DNA of 64,000 nt from Ancylobacter oerskovii. GTDB lineage: Bacteria > Pseudomonadota > Alphaproteobacteria > Rhizobiales > Xanthobacteraceae. The translations under genes and the position numbers were made by a program. The stretch lies in the NCBI RefSeq assembly GCF_018390555.1, contig NZ_JAHBGB010000033.1:62001-126000 (forward strand), read 5' to 3'. Below, piece after piece: positions 29,527 through 39,154 of the stretch (position 1 is the stretch's first letter; every line of letters begins with the position of its first letter). The notes below the pieces were generated by a model. That model saw only the letters and a program-made list of their open reading frames with translations, was not told the origin of the DNA and searched no databases.

Positions 29527-32244
29527 TCAGGCCGGCAGCGGCGCCGCGGCCAGCAGCCGCTTCAGCTCCGGCACGCAGGAGCCGCAATTGGTGCCCGCCT
29601 TCAGCACCGCGCCGATGCGGGCGACATCCGCGCCCGGCTCGGCCTCGATCAGCGCGCGGATGGGATCCGCCGGCACGCCGAAGCAGGAACACACCAGCGC
29701 GCCGCAGCCGGAAGCGGCGCCCGCCATGCGCCCGGCCAGCACGGCCCGGCGCTCGGCGGCACCCAGCCCGCCGGCATTGAGGAGATCCTTCACCGCCGCC
29801 CAGTCCGGCGCGCTTGCCGCCGGACCGATGGAGAGCAGCGCCGCGAGCCGGCCCTCGCCGTCATAGGCGGCGGCGCGGTAGGTGCCGCCCTCGACATCGA
29901 GGAACTCCGACCGCTCGAACGGCGCGAACAGCGACGCCATCCGCGCGCGCCAGGCCAGCGGGCCGGCATCGTCGGCGATCAGCCAGCCTTCGCCGCCCTC
30001 GACGGCGACCCGCGCCCACCACAGGGCGGCCGGCGGCGACTGGCTCTCCCGCGCCAGCAGGAAGCCGCGGAACCGCGCCGCGACCTTTTCCGCCCGCACC
30101 GGCGTCGCCTTCGATTCCGGCTGGCCGGAAAAGGGATCGGTCGCACCGGCGACCAGCGCATTCACGCGCGCCCCGGCGGCATTGGCATCGGACCAGTGGA
30201 TCGGGGCGAACACCTCCCCCGGCCGCGGGCCGTCGCCGATCCGCGCCTCCAGCACGGCGGCGCCCTGCGGCGAGGCGAGGCGCACCAGATCGCCCGCCGC
30301 AATGCCGAGCGCCCGCGCATCCGCGGGATGCATCTCCACGAACGGCGCCGGCAGGTGCCCGCCGAGGCGCGGCGACAGGCCGGTGCGGGTCATGGTGTGC
30401 CACTGGTCGCGGATGCGGCCGGTATTGAGGACGAGCGGGAACGCGTCATCCACGCCAGCCGCCGGCGCCGGGTCGGCCGGGACGATGAAACGGGCGCGCC
30501 GGTCCGGCGTGAAGAAGCCGCCCTCGGCGAAGAAGCGCGTCTCGCCGCCGTCGCCCGGCATCCGCACCGGCCATTGCTGCGGCGCCATGGCATCGAAGGC
30601 GGCATCGTCCAGCCCGGCGAGGCCGCCAATGTCGAAATCGCGGGTGCCGTCATTCTCGAAGGCGGAAAGCGCGGCATGCTCGCGGAAGATCTCGGCGGCG
30701 GAGCGCCAATGGAAAGCGTCCGCATGGCCGAGCCGCCGCCCCAGCTGCGCCAGCGCCCACCAGTCCGGCCTCGCCTCGCCGGGCGGATCGAGGAAGGCGC
30801 GCTGGCGGGAGATGCGACGCTCGGAATTGGTCACCGTGCCGTCCTTCTCGCCCCAGGCGAGCGCCGGGAGCAGTACATGCGGACGGCAGGCCAGCGTGTC
30901 GTTGGCCCGCACATTATCGGAGACGGCGAGGAAATCGAGCCGGGAGAGCGCCTCGCGCACCTCGTCCGCCCGCGGCAGGCTCACCGCCGGATTGGTGCCC
31001 AGCACCCACAGCGCCTTGATGCGCCCCTCGCCCACCGCCGCCATCATGTCGACGGCCTTCAGGCCCTCCCGCGTCGCCATGTTCGGCGCGCCCCAGAAGC
31101 GGCGGACGCGATCGACCTCCTCGGGCGAGAATCCCATATGGGCGGCGAGCTGGTTGGCGAGGCCGCCGACCTCGCGCCCGCCCATGGCGTTGGGCTGGCC
31201 GGTGAGCGAGAACGGCCCCATGCCGGGCCGGCCGATGCGGCCGGTGGCGAGGTGGCAGTTGATGATGGCGCCGACCTTGTCGGTGCCCTGCGCCGACTGG
31301 TTCACCCCTTGCGAATAGCAGGTGACGCTGCGCTCGGTCGCGGCGAACAGCGCGTAGAAGCGGGCGATGTCGGCCGCGGGCACGCCGGTCCTCGCCGCCA
31401 CCGTCGCGACATCGGGCGCCAGCGCCCGGGCGCCGGCCAGCGCCGCCTCGAAGCCGGAGGTGTGGGCGGCGACATATCCCTCGTCCAGCGCGCCGGCCTC
31501 GGCGAGATGCGCCAGCAGCCCGGCGAACAGCACGCTGTCCATGCCCGGCGCCACCGGCAGGAACAGGTCCGCCTCCTCGGCGCTGGCGGTGCGGCGCGGG
31601 TCGATGACCACGAGCTTCGTGCCCCGCCGTTCCCGCGCCGCCTCCAGGTGACGGAACAGGATGGGATGGCACCAGGCGGCATTGGAGCCGACCAGCACCA
31701 CGAGGTCGGCCTCATCGAGATCGGCATAGACGCCCGGCACGGTATCGGAGCCGAAGGCGCGCTTGTGGCCGGCCACCGAGGAGGCCATGCACAGCCGCGA
31801 ATTGGTGTCGACATTGGCGGTGCCGAGGAAGCCCTTGGCGAGCTTGTTAGCCGCGTAATAATCTTCGGTCAGCAATTGGCCGGAGAGGTAGAGCGCCACC
31901 GAATCCGGCCCATGCGCCTCGATGGTCCGCCGGAAGGCATCGGCGATAGCGCCGAGCGCCGCATCCCAGCTGGCCGGCACCAGCTCGCCATCAAGGCGCA
32001 GCATCGGTTCGAGCAGCCGGGTCGACAGGCCCAGCGTCTCGCCCAGCGCCGAGCCCTTGGAGCATAGCCGGCCGCGATTGGCCGGATGCGCGGGATCCCC
32101 CGCAATGCCGGCGCCGCCGGTGCCGTCCGGGCGCGCCAGCACGCCGCAACCGACCCCGCAATAGGGGCAGGTCGTCTTCACCGGCGCTGGCGTCGCCGGC
32201 AGCGCTGCGGCATCGGCGAGGGGATGCGGCACCGGCGCGTTCAT
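29527..32244 (-). CDS. nasA: Assimilatory nitrate reductase catalytic subunit
   Basis: A 905-residue cytosolic molybdopterin enzyme reducing nitrate to nitrite. An N-terminal 4Fe-4S motif is formed by Cys26, Cys29, Cys33 and Cys61. The Mo-bisMGD domains follow, with SSVAGHKRAFGSD and the QPNAMGGREVGGLANQL segment. A C-terminal BFD-like domain has two Cys pairs (852/854 and 887/890), probably an extra Fe-S cluster for electron entry. Last gene of the operon; its ATG shares one base with the preceding stop. The likely electron source is the neighbouring flavoprotein reductases. Confidence 0.94.
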   Translation of the reverse strand: MNAPVPHPLADAAALPATPAPVKTTCPYCGVGCGVLARPDGTGGAGIAGDPAHPANRGRLCSKGSALGETLGLSTRLLEPMLRLDGELVPASWDAALGAIADAFRRTIEAHGPDSVALYLSGQLLTEDYYAANKLAKGFLGTANVDTNSRLCMASSVAGHKRAFGSDTVPGVYADLDEADLVVLVGSNAAWCHPILFRHLEAARERRGTKLVVIDPRRTASAEEADLFLPVAPGMDSVLFAGLLAHLAEAGALDEGYVAAHTSGFEAALAGARALAPDVATVAARTGVPAADIARFYALFAATERSVTCYSQGVNQSAQGTDKVGAIINCHLATGRIGRPGMGPFSLTGQPNAMGGREVGGLANQLAAHMGFSPEEVDRVRRFWGAPNMATREGLKAVDMMAAVGEGRIKALWVLGTNPAVSLPRADEVREALSRLDFLAVSDNVRANDTLACRPHVLLPALAWGEKDGTVTNSERRISRQRAFLDPPGEARPDWWALAQLGRRLGHADAFHWRSAAEIFREHAALSAFENDGTRDFDIGGLAGLDDAAFDAMAPQQWPVRMPGDGGETRFFAEGGFFTPDRRARFIVPADPAPAAGVDDAFPLVLNTGRIRDQWHTMTRTGLSPRLGGHLPAPFVEMHPADARALGIAAGDLVRLASPQGAAVLEARIGDGPRPGEVFAPIHWSDANAAGARVNALVAGATDPFSGQPESKATPVRAEKVAARFRGFLLARESQSPPAALWWARVAVEGGEGWLIADDAGPLAWRARMASLFAPFERSEFLDVEGGTYRAAAYDGEGRLAALLSIGPAASAPDWAAVKDLLNAGGLGAAERRAVLAGRMAGAASGCGALVCSCFGVPADPIRALIEAEPGADVARIGAVLKAGTNCGSCVPELKRLLAAAPLPA

Positions 32245-33872
32245 CAGTAGACGTCCGCCTGGTAGCGGCCGGCCTTCTTCAGCGCCGCGACATAGGCGAG
32301 CGCCGCGTCGGTGGATTTGCCGCCATGCGCGGCGATGACGTCGACCAGCGCATGCTCGACATCCCGCGCCATGCGCTTGGCGTCGCCGCAGATGTAGAAA
32401 TGCGCGCCCTCCTCCAGCCAGCGATAGAGCTCCTCGCCGACCTGCCGCATGCGGTCCTGCACATAGACCTTCTCCGACCCGTCGCGCGACCAGGCCAGCG
32501 TCAGGCGGGACAGGTGGCCATTGGCCTTCATGCCGGCGAGCTCGTCCTCGTAGAAGAAGTCGCAGTCGCTGCGCTGGTGGCCGAAGAACAGCCAGTTGCG
32601 GCCGGGCGCCTTCACCGCCATGCGCTCCCACAGGAAGGCGCGGAACGGCGCGATGCCGGTGCCGGGCCCGACCATGATCACCGGCACCGCCGGATCGGCC
32701 GGCAGGGCGAAGCCGTGCGCCTTCTGCACATAGGCGCGGAAGCTGCCGCCCTCCGGCACCCGCGCGGCGAGGAAGGTCGAGCCGACGCCGAGCCGCGTGC
32801 GGGCGCCGACCCGGTAGCGCACCGCGTCGACGGTGAGCGACAGCTTGCCCGGCGTCGCCGCGGGGCTGGAGGAGATCGAGTAGAGGCGCGGCTGCAAGGG
32901 CTCCAGCGCCTCCGCCAGCACCTCCGGCGCGAGGCGCGGGCGGCCGAACTTCTCCAGCGCGGCCAGCACGTCGAGCGAGGCGGCATCGCCGTCCGGGTCC
33001 TCGCCGGCGGCGAGCGCGCGGGCCTTGCGGCGCATCTCGCCGCCCGAATGATAGGTGAGCAGCTGGAACAGCCCGTCCGGCGCGGCGCCGAGCGAGACCG
33101 CTTCGCCGAGCACGTCGCGGGCGAGCCTGTCGCCGATCATCTCCTCGCAGCTGGCACCGATGGCCTCGAGCACGGCGTCGACCAAGGCGGGATCGTTGGT
33201 CGGGAAGATGCCGAAGCTGTCGCCGACCGTGTAGTCGAGGCCGGCCGCCGCGAGGTCGAACTCCACATGCCAGGTCTCCTTCTCCGAGGCGCCCTTGTTG
33301 AGCCGCCGGCGGGAGAGGAAGGTGACGGAAGCCGGGTTGTCGCGCGAGGAGCCGGGCGCGCCCACCGGAGCCGCGGGCACCGTCTCGGCCGGAGCCGCGG
33401 CCGGCGCCTCGCCCAGCTCGGCGGCGAGGCTCTTCAGCATGCGCATTGTCTCCTTGCCGCCGGGAGCGCAGAGATTGAGCTTAGTCTCCTTGCCCGAGGC
33501 GAGCGCGGCGCCGTAGCTCTCGCAGAGATAGCCGCACTGGCCGCAATCCTGCTGCGCCATCGCCGCCATCATGCGGCGGGGCAGCGGACGGCCCTCGGCG
33601 AGCTTCATGCGTTCGTCGAGCGGCATGGAGGCGTCGTGCCAGGGAGCGCCGTCATCCGCTTCAGTGGCGGGCGCCGGGGCGGCACCCTCGGCCGGCGACG
33701 CGGGCGCCCCGCTCGCCAGCCCCTGCGGCGACAGCACTGCCGCGAAGAAGCCGTTCAGCCAGGCGCGCTGCTCTTCGCTGAACGGCGCGGTTTCCGGGAA
33801 GAAGGCGATGACCGGCGGCACCGGCACCGGCGGCGCCGAGCCGGCCGTGGAAAGCGGGGTGGCGGCGTTCAT
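32244..33872 (-). CDS. CysJ-like NADPH reductase with an Fe-S module in place of the FMN domain
   Basis: A 542-residue protein usually annotated as sulfite reductase alpha subunit. The C-terminal two thirds is the FAD/NADPH reductase module of CysJ and P450 reductase (RLYSISSSP, VGPGTGIAPFRAFLWER, terminal ADVY). There is no flavodoxin domain. Instead residues 100-140 carry DCGQCGYLC...C (Cys110, 113, 117, 135), resembling the small Fe-S domain of corrinoid and Rnf-type proteins. Joined to nirA and nasA by one-base overlaps, it probably feeds electrons to one of them rather than to sulfite reductase. Confidence 0.85.
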   Translation of the reverse strand: MNAATPLSTAGSAPPVPVPPVIAFFPETAPFSEEQRAWLNGFFAAVLSPQGLASGAPASPAEGAAPAPATEADDGAPWHDASMPLDERMKLAEGRPLPRRMMAAMAQQDCGQCGYLCESYGAALASGKETKLNLCAPGGKETMRMLKSLAAELGEAPAAAPAETVPAAPVGAPGSSRDNPASVTFLSRRRLNKGASEKETWHVEFDLAAAGLDYTVGDSFGIFPTNDPALVDAVLEAIGASCEEMIGDRLARDVLGEAVSLGAAPDGLFQLLTYHSGGEMRRKARALAAGEDPDGDAASLDVLAALEKFGRPRLAPEVLAEALEPLQPRLYSISSSPAATPGKLSLTVDAVRYRVGARTRLGVGSTFLAARVPEGGSFRAYVQKAHGFALPADPAVPVIMVGPGTGIAPFRAFLWERMAVKAPGRNWLFFGHQRSDCDFFYEDELAGMKANGHLSRLTLAWSRDGSEKVYVQDRMRQVGEELYRWLEEGAHFYICGDAKRMARDVEHALVDVIAAHGGKSTDAALAYVAALKKAGRYQADVY

Positions 33873-35644
33873 CAGCGCGTCTCCTCCTCGACCAGCGCCC
33901 TGAGGGCGTCCGGCTCATGGCGGCGGGTGAAGCGGGCGAGCGTCTCGGCGGCATCGGCGCGGTGGGCGAGCCAGGCGCGCAACAGGCTTTCCACCACCAC
34001 CGGCGCCTCGGTCGCCTTCACGTCGCGATAGAGCTCGCGGGCGATGGCGGCGTCGGAGCCGAAGCCGCCGCCGACCACGAGATGGAAGCCATCCACCGTG
34101 TCGCCGTCCTCGTTCACCGGCACGCGGGCGCCGACGAGGCCGATATCGCCGATATAATGCTGGGCGCAGCTGTGCGGGCAGCCGGTGACGTGGATGTTGA
34201 CCGGCAGATCGAGAGTGACCCGCTCCTCGCAATGGCGGGCGATCGCTTCCGCCGCGCCCTTGGTGTCGGCATTGGCGAAGCGGCAGCCGATCGAGCCGGT
34301 GCAGGCGACGAGGCCGGCGCGGATATTGGTCGCGCGGGTGGAGAGGCCGAGCACCTCGACGGCGGCCTCGACCAGCGCCACCTTGTCGTCCGGCACGCCG
34401 GACAGGATCAGGTTCTGCCAGACGGTGAGACGGATCTCGCCATCGCCGAGGTCGCGGGCGAGCCGGGCGAGACCGTGCATTTGCGGGGCGGTCATCTTGC
34501 CCGTCGGCAGCACCACGCCGACCCAGTTGAGGCCGGCCTGCTTCTGCTTGTGCACGCCGATATGGGCGAGCCGGTCCGGCTCGGGACGCGCAGCCACGGC
34601 GATCGCGGGCACGCGCGGCAGGCTCCAGCCGAGCTTCTCCTCGGTCAGCGCCAGGAACTTCTCGAAGCCGAAGGCGTCGAGCACGTATTTCAGCCGCGCC
34701 TTCTTGCGGTCGGTGCGGTCGCCATGGTCGATGAACACCCGCACCATGGCGTCGGCGACGTCGCTGGCCTGATCCGGCTTCACCACCACGCCGGTGTCGC
34801 GGGCGAAGTCCATATGGCCGGTGATGCCGCCGAGCACGACGCGGAACCATACGCCCGGCGCGATGCCGTGGCCGTCAGCCACCTCCACCGCCTGAAAGCC
34901 GATATCGTTGGTGTCCTCCAGCGCGCCGATGCGCCCGCCGCCGTCGAAGGCGACGTTGAACTTGCGCGGCAGGCCGTAGAGCGAGCGGTCGGCGAGGATG
35001 TGGTAGTGCCAGTCGAGCGCATAGGGGCGGGTGTCGACCAGCTCCTGCGGGTCGATGCCGGCGGTCGGGCCGCCGGTGACGTTGCGGATGTTGTCCGCCC
35101 CCGAGCCGCGCGCGGTCAGGCCGAGGCCGATCAGCCCCTCCAGCAGCGCCGGCCCGTCGCTGGCCGGGATCTCGCGGATCTGCAGATTGGCGCGGGTGGT
35201 GATGTGCGAATAGCCGCCGCCATGCCTTTCCGCGAGGTCGGCGACGCCGGCGAACTGCCAGTATTTCAGGATGCCGTTGGGGATGCGCAGCCGGCACATA
35301 TAGCTGTCCTGCGTCGGCGCGACATAGAACAGGCCGTGGAACTTCCAGCGGAACACGTCGACGCCCTTGGGGAAGGCCCCCTCGCGCGCGTGCTGCTTCA
35401 TGCGGCCATAGCTGTCGAGGCCGAATTCCTCGCGCTTGGCCTTCTCCTCATTGGCGAGCTTGCGGCCCTCGGCCTCGAAGCGGGCCATGGCGCGATGCGC
35501 GGCGGCGTCCGGCCCGGTCGGCTCGGCAGCCGCAGGCTTCGCGGCGGCGGGCGCGGCACCGGCGCCGGCGGCGCGGGTCGCGGCGAGGCCGGCGACGAAG
35601 CCTTCCAGATAGCGTTTCTGTTCGGGAGCGAAATCGGTGCCCAT
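33872..35644 (-). CDS. nirA: Ferredoxin-type assimilatory nitrite reductase
   Basis: A 590-residue siroheme and 4Fe-4S enzyme reducing nitrite to ammonium with six electrons. It has the duplicated nitrite/sulfite reductase halves, including YSHITTRANLQIREI, and the cluster ligands Cys448, Cys454, Cys489 and Cys493 in CTGSIGC and CPHSC. An Ala/Pro-rich N-terminal segment of about 45 residues precedes the core. The ATG shares one base with the upstream stop (TGATG). The donor could be ferredoxin or the adjacent Fe-S flavoprotein. Confidence 0.94.
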   Translation of the reverse strand: MGTDFAPEQKRYLEGFVAGLAATRAAGAGAAPAAAKPAAAEPTGPDAAAHRAMARFEAEGRKLANEEKAKREEFGLDSYGRMKQHAREGAFPKGVDVFRWKFHGLFYVAPTQDSYMCRLRIPNGILKYWQFAGVADLAERHGGGYSHITTRANLQIREIPASDGPALLEGLIGLGLTARGSGADNIRNVTGGPTAGIDPQELVDTRPYALDWHYHILADRSLYGLPRKFNVAFDGGGRIGALEDTNDIGFQAVEVADGHGIAPGVWFRVVLGGITGHMDFARDTGVVVKPDQASDVADAMVRVFIDHGDRTDRKKARLKYVLDAFGFEKFLALTEEKLGWSLPRVPAIAVAARPEPDRLAHIGVHKQKQAGLNWVGVVLPTGKMTAPQMHGLARLARDLGDGEIRLTVWQNLILSGVPDDKVALVEAAVEVLGLSTRATNIRAGLVACTGSIGCRFANADTKGAAEAIARHCEERVTLDLPVNIHVTGCPHSCAQHYIGDIGLVGARVPVNEDGDTVDGFHLVVGGGFGSDAAIARELYRDVKATEAPVVVESLLRAWLAHRADAAETLARFTRRHEPDALRALVEEETR

Positions 35645-36909
35645 CACGCGGCCTCCGGCAGGGAATCGAGGAAGGCGTCCGGCGCCAGATAGGCCCGCCC
35701 GAAGGCGAGCGCGGCGCGGGTGGCGCCGATGTCGCGGCCGGACCGCATCAGGTCGAGATAGAACAGCCCGTCGGCGGTATCCCCGAACAGCACCGCGCCG
35801 ACGAGACGGGTCGCGTCGCCATCCCTGCGCAGCACCAGCCGCCGGTAGAGGCCGAGGCCGGGATCGGCGAGCACCATTTCCTGCGTGCCCTCGGCACCGA
35901 GAAAATCGCCGGCCGAAAACACATGCACGCCGGACACCTTGAGATTGGTGGCGAGCACGCTGCCGGCATAGGCGGCGCCCTTGCCCGCGAGGCGGCGGGC
36001 CAGCACCCGCGCCTGCTCATAGGCCGGCTCGACGAGGCCGTAGACCTGGCCGCGATGCTCGGCACATTCGCCGATGGCGAAGATGTCGGGCGCGTCGGTG
36101 GCGAGATGATCGTCGATCAGGATGCCGCGGCCGCAGCCGATGCCGGCGGCGCGGGCGAGCTCGGCATTGGGCCGCACGCCGCAGGCGACGACCACGAGGT
36201 CGGCCGGCAGCAGCCGCCCGTCGGCAAGGCGCAGCCCCTCGACCCGCCCGTCGCCCTCGATCGCCAGCGTCGCGGCCTCGAGATGCACGGCGATGCCGCG
36301 CGCTTCCACCGCCTGGCGCAGCAGAGCGGCGGCCGGCGCATCGAGCTGGCGCTCCATCAGCCGGTCGGCAAGATGGATGATGGCGGTCTGCGCCCCGGCG
36401 CCGGCAAGGCCGGTGGCGGCCTCCAGCCCGAGCAGCCCGCCGCCGATGACGACGGCGCGGGTGCCCGGGCGGGCTGCCGCGAGCAGAGCCTCGACATCCG
36501 CCATGTCGCGGAAGGTCATGACGCCGGGCAATTCCATGCCCGGCAGCGGCAGGCGGATGGCGCTGGAGCCGGTGGCCAGCACCAGCTTGCCATAGGGCAG
36601 CACCGATCCATCGGCGAGGCGCACCTGCCGCGCCGCGGTGTCGATGGCGGCGACCGGCGTGCCGAGCTTCAGCTCGATGCCGCGCGACGCCCACCAGCCG
36701 GCGTCCTTCAGCACCAGATCGTCGGCACCCACCTCGCCGGCCAGCAGGGAGGAGAGCAGCACCCGGTTATAGGCGAGGTGCGGCTCGGCGCCGATCACGG
36801 TGAGGGCGAAGCGGTCCGGCGCCTGCGCGGCAAGCTCCTCGCAGAACTTCGCCGCCGCCATGCCGTTGCCGACAATCACCACCTGTTCGCAAAGCGGGCT
36901 CGTGCTCAT
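35644..36909 (-). CDS. FAD-dependent NAD(P)H oxidoreductase of nitrate assimilation (Flp-like)
   Basis: A 421-residue pyridine nucleotide-disulfide oxidoreductase fold protein equivalent to the N-terminal flavoprotein part of NirB. It has an FAD motif (VVIVGNGMAAAKFCEEL), the NAD-binding VVIGGGLLGLEAATGLAGAG, and the DIFAIGECAEH FAD motif. It overlaps the globin gene by four bases (ATGA). The trio globin, flavoprotein and nitrate reductase parallels Bjgb-Flp-NasC of Bradyrhizobium, where the flavoprotein supplies electrons and supports nitric oxide detoxification. Confidence 0.88.
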   Translation of the reverse strand: MSTSPLCEQVVIVGNGMAAAKFCEELAAQAPDRFALTVIGAEPHLAYNRVLLSSLLAGEVGADDLVLKDAGWWASRGIELKLGTPVAAIDTAARQVRLADGSVLPYGKLVLATGSSAIRLPLPGMELPGVMTFRDMADVEALLAAARPGTRAVVIGGGLLGLEAATGLAGAGAQTAIIHLADRLMERQLDAPAAALLRQAVEARGIAVHLEAATLAIEGDGRVEGLRLADGRLLPADLVVVACGVRPNAELARAAGIGCGRGILIDDHLATDAPDIFAIGECAEHRGQVYGLVEPAYEQARVLARRLAGKGAAYAGSVLATNLKVSGVHVFSAGDFLGAEGTQEMVLADPGLGLYRRLVLRRDGDATRLVGAVLFGDTADGLFYLDLMRSGRDIGATRAALAFGRAYLAPDAFLDSLPEAA

Positions 36910-37364
36910 GATGCGGCCACCCCGACGCCGCGGCCGAACGGGGCTTCCGCCGCCGGCGCCGCTTCCAGCGCCTCGATCATCACCCCGGACAGCAGCCCAT
37001 AGGCCTCGGTCCAGGCTTCGCGGACCGGCGGGGTGAAATCCGCGCCGAGGCCCTGTTCCAGCGTCCAGAGCAGCGCCGCGCCGACCGGCGCGAAATGCGC
37101 GGCGGTCACGCCCATGCCGGCATGGCCGGCGCCGAGCCGCTGCACCGCCGGCAGCAGCGCCGGCAGATCATGCATGCCGTTCACCACCACGCCGAGCGTG
37201 GTCATCAGCTTGCGGCCCTGCTCGGCCATGTCGCCCGTGAACAGCGGGCGCACCTCGGGGGCGATCTCGAACAGCCGGCCATAGAACAGCGCGGCGGCCG
37301 CTTCCGAGATCGGGCGCACCTTGGCGAAGCTGTCGCGCAGCAGCGCGATGCGATCGGGGGTCAT
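36906..37364 (-). CDS. Single-domain globin of the nitrate cluster (Bjgb-like)
   Basis: A 152-residue haemoglobin related to the globin part of flavohemoglobins. Tyr28 (B10, in LFYGRLF), Gln49 (E7, in EQGRKL) and the proximal His81 (in GAGHAGMGV) fit the flavohemoglobin pattern. There is no reductase domain. In Bradyrhizobium a homologue within the nitrate operon protects against nitric oxide made from nitrite. Here it lies between the transporter ATPase (10 bp upstream) and the FAD oxidoreductase it overlaps. Confidence 0.9.
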   Translation of the reverse strand: MTPDRIALLRDSFAKVRPISEAAAALFYGRLFEIAPEVRPLFTGDMAEQGRKLMTTLGVVVNGMHDLPALLPAVQRLGAGHAGMGVTAAHFAPVGAALLWTLEQGLGADFTPPVREAWTEAYGLLSGVMIEALEAAPAAEAPFGRGVGVAAS

Positions 37365-37374
37365 GCTCGCCTCC

Positions 37375-38169
37375 TCACGCGGCTTCGACGAAGCGGTGGC
37401 GCTCGTAGAGGAACTTCAGCACCGCCTCGCGGCAGGCGAGATAAGAGGGGTCTGTGACCAGCTCCAGCCGCCGGCGCGGGCGCGGCAGCCGCACCTCGAG
37501 CACCTCGCCGATGCGGGCGGAGGGGCCGTTGGTCATCATCACGATGCGGTCGGAGAGCAGCACCGCCTCGTCGACGTCATGGGTGATCATGATCACCGTG
37601 TTGCCGAGCGCGGCGTGGATCTGCATCACGCTGTCCTGCAGATGCGCGCGGGTCAGTGCGTCGAGCGCGCCGAAGGGCTCGTCGAGCAGCAGCACCTTCG
37701 GCTCCATGGCGAGCGCGCGGGCGATGCCGACGCGCTGCTTCATGCCGCCGGAAATCTCCGAGGGCCGCCGGCTCCGCGCATGGCCCATCTGCACCAGGTC
37801 GAGATTGTGCAGCGTCCAGTCGTGCCGCTCGGCGCGGCTCTTCACGCCGGCGAACACCTTGTCCACCGCCAGGCGCACATTGTCGTAGACCGACAGCCAG
37901 GGCAGCAGCGAATGGTTCTGAAACACCACCGCACGATCGGGCCCGGGGGCGTTCACCTCCCGCCCTTCGAGGATCACCCCGCCGGTGGAGGCCTGGGTGA
38001 GGCCGGCCACGATGTTGAGCAGGGTGGACTTGCCGCAGCCGGAATGGCCGATGATCGAGATGTACTCGCCCTTGGCGATGTCGAGCGAGACCTCCTTCAG
38101 CACCTCGGTGACGGCGCCGCCGCGGGCGAAGGACTTGTCGATGTGATCGAGCTTGAGATAGGCGGTCAT
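37375..38169 (-). CDS. nrtD: Nitrate ABC transporter ATP-binding protein
   Basis: A 264-residue ABC ATPase of the NrtD/SsuB/TauB class. It has Walker A GHSGCGKST, the Q-loop FQNHSLLPWLSV typical of nitrate/sulfonate importers, signature ISGGMKQRVGIARA, Walker B KVLLLDEPFGALD and the switch His in MITHDVDEA. It lacks the fused NrtA-like domain of cyanobacterial NrtC. Its ATG is 12 bp from the permease stop. Confidence 0.9.
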   Translation of the reverse strand: MTAYLKLDHIDKSFARGGAVTEVLKEVSLDIAKGEYISIIGHSGCGKSTLLNIVAGLTQASTGGVILEGREVNAPGPDRAVVFQNHSLLPWLSVYDNVRLAVDKVFAGVKSRAERHDWTLHNLDLVQMGHARSRRPSEISGGMKQRVGIARALAMEPKVLLLDEPFGALDALTRAHLQDSVMQIHAALGNTVIMITHDVDEAVLLSDRIVMMTNGPSARIGEVLEVRLPRPRRRLELVTDPSYLACREAVLKFLYERHRFVEAA

Positions 38170-38180
38170 CGGATCCTCCT

Positions 38181-39083
38181 TCAGGCCGCAGTGCCGCGGG
38201 TGACGAAGGCGCCGATGCCGGCGACGAGGCGGTCGAGCACGAAGCCGACCACGCCGATATAGACCAGCGCCACGATGATGTCGGACAGGCGCGAGGAGTT
38301 CCACGCGTCCCAGATGAAGAAGCCGATGCCCACCCCGCCGGTCAGCATCTCCGCCGCCACGATGGCGAGCCAGGAGAGGCCGACGCCGATGCGCAGGCCG
38401 GTGAAGATGTAGGGCGCCGCCGAGGGCAGCATGATCTTGGCGAAGAATTCCAGCGGGTTGAGCCGCAGCACCTGGGCGACGTTGCGATAGTCCTGCGGGA
38501 TGTTGCGCACGCCGACCGCGGTGTTGATGATCACCGGCCAGATGGCGGTGATGAAGATGACGAAGATCGCCGAGGGGTTGGAATCCCGGAAGGCGGCCAG
38601 CGCGATCGGCAGCCAGGCCAGCGGCGGCACGGTGCGCAGCACCTGGAAGATCGGGTCGAGCCCGCGCATCGCCCAGACCGACTGGCCGACGATCACCCCG
38701 AGCAGGATGCCGGCCACCGCCGCGAGGCCGAAGCCGATGGCGACGCGCTGCAGCGACACCAGCACCCGCCAGCCCAGCCCGATATCCTGCGAGCCGTTCT
38801 CGAAGAACGGGCTGACGATCAGGTCGTAGGAGTCCTGCCAGATGGTGGAGGGCGGCGGCAGGGTGGCGCCGGGGCCGGAGCACAGGAGCTCCCACAGGCC
38901 GAGCAGCGCCACCAGCACGATGAAGGGCGGCACCACCACCACCGCGGCGCGATGCGCATAGCCGGCGAAACGGTTGGACCGAACCGCCGGCCGGGCCGGC
39001 GCCAGCCTAACGATCTCGGCGCTCCGGGTCTTTGCAGCGACGGGCGAGGCGATGGCCTCGTTCTTCAAGGCGGTAAGGGACAT
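38181..39083 (-). CDS. nrtB: Nitrate ABC transporter permease
   Basis: A 300-residue inner-membrane permease with about six helices and the EAA-type loop IPQDYRNVAQVLRLNPLEFF. The N-terminal 45 residues are a cytoplasmic basic extension. The family is NrtB/SsuC; nitrate specificity is inferred from the operon. It follows nrtA after 71 bp. Confidence 0.91.
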   Translation of the reverse strand: MSLTALKNEAIASPVAAKTRSAEIVRLAPARPAVRSNRFAGYAHRAAVVVVPPFIVLVALLGLWELLCSGPGATLPPPSTIWQDSYDLIVSPFFENGSQDIGLGWRVLVSLQRVAIGFGLAAVAGILLGVIVGQSVWAMRGLDPIFQVLRTVPPLAWLPIALAAFRDSNPSAIFVIFITAIWPVIINTAVGVRNIPQDYRNVAQVLRLNPLEFFAKIMLPSAAPYIFTGLRIGVGLSWLAIVAAEMLTGGVGIGFFIWDAWNSSRLSDIIVALVYIGVVGFVLDRLVAGIGAFVTRGTAA

Positions 39084-39154
39084 GCGAAGCTCCCGGATCG
39101 AGAGGGCGTGGCGCCGGATGGGATCTGGCGGGGCCTCCGCCGTGGCGGAAGGGC

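Noticed and set aside
29416..32067. An 883-codon plus-strand open frame opposite nasA
   Set aside because: Antisense shadow with no recognisable domains; nasA carries all family motifs on the other strand.
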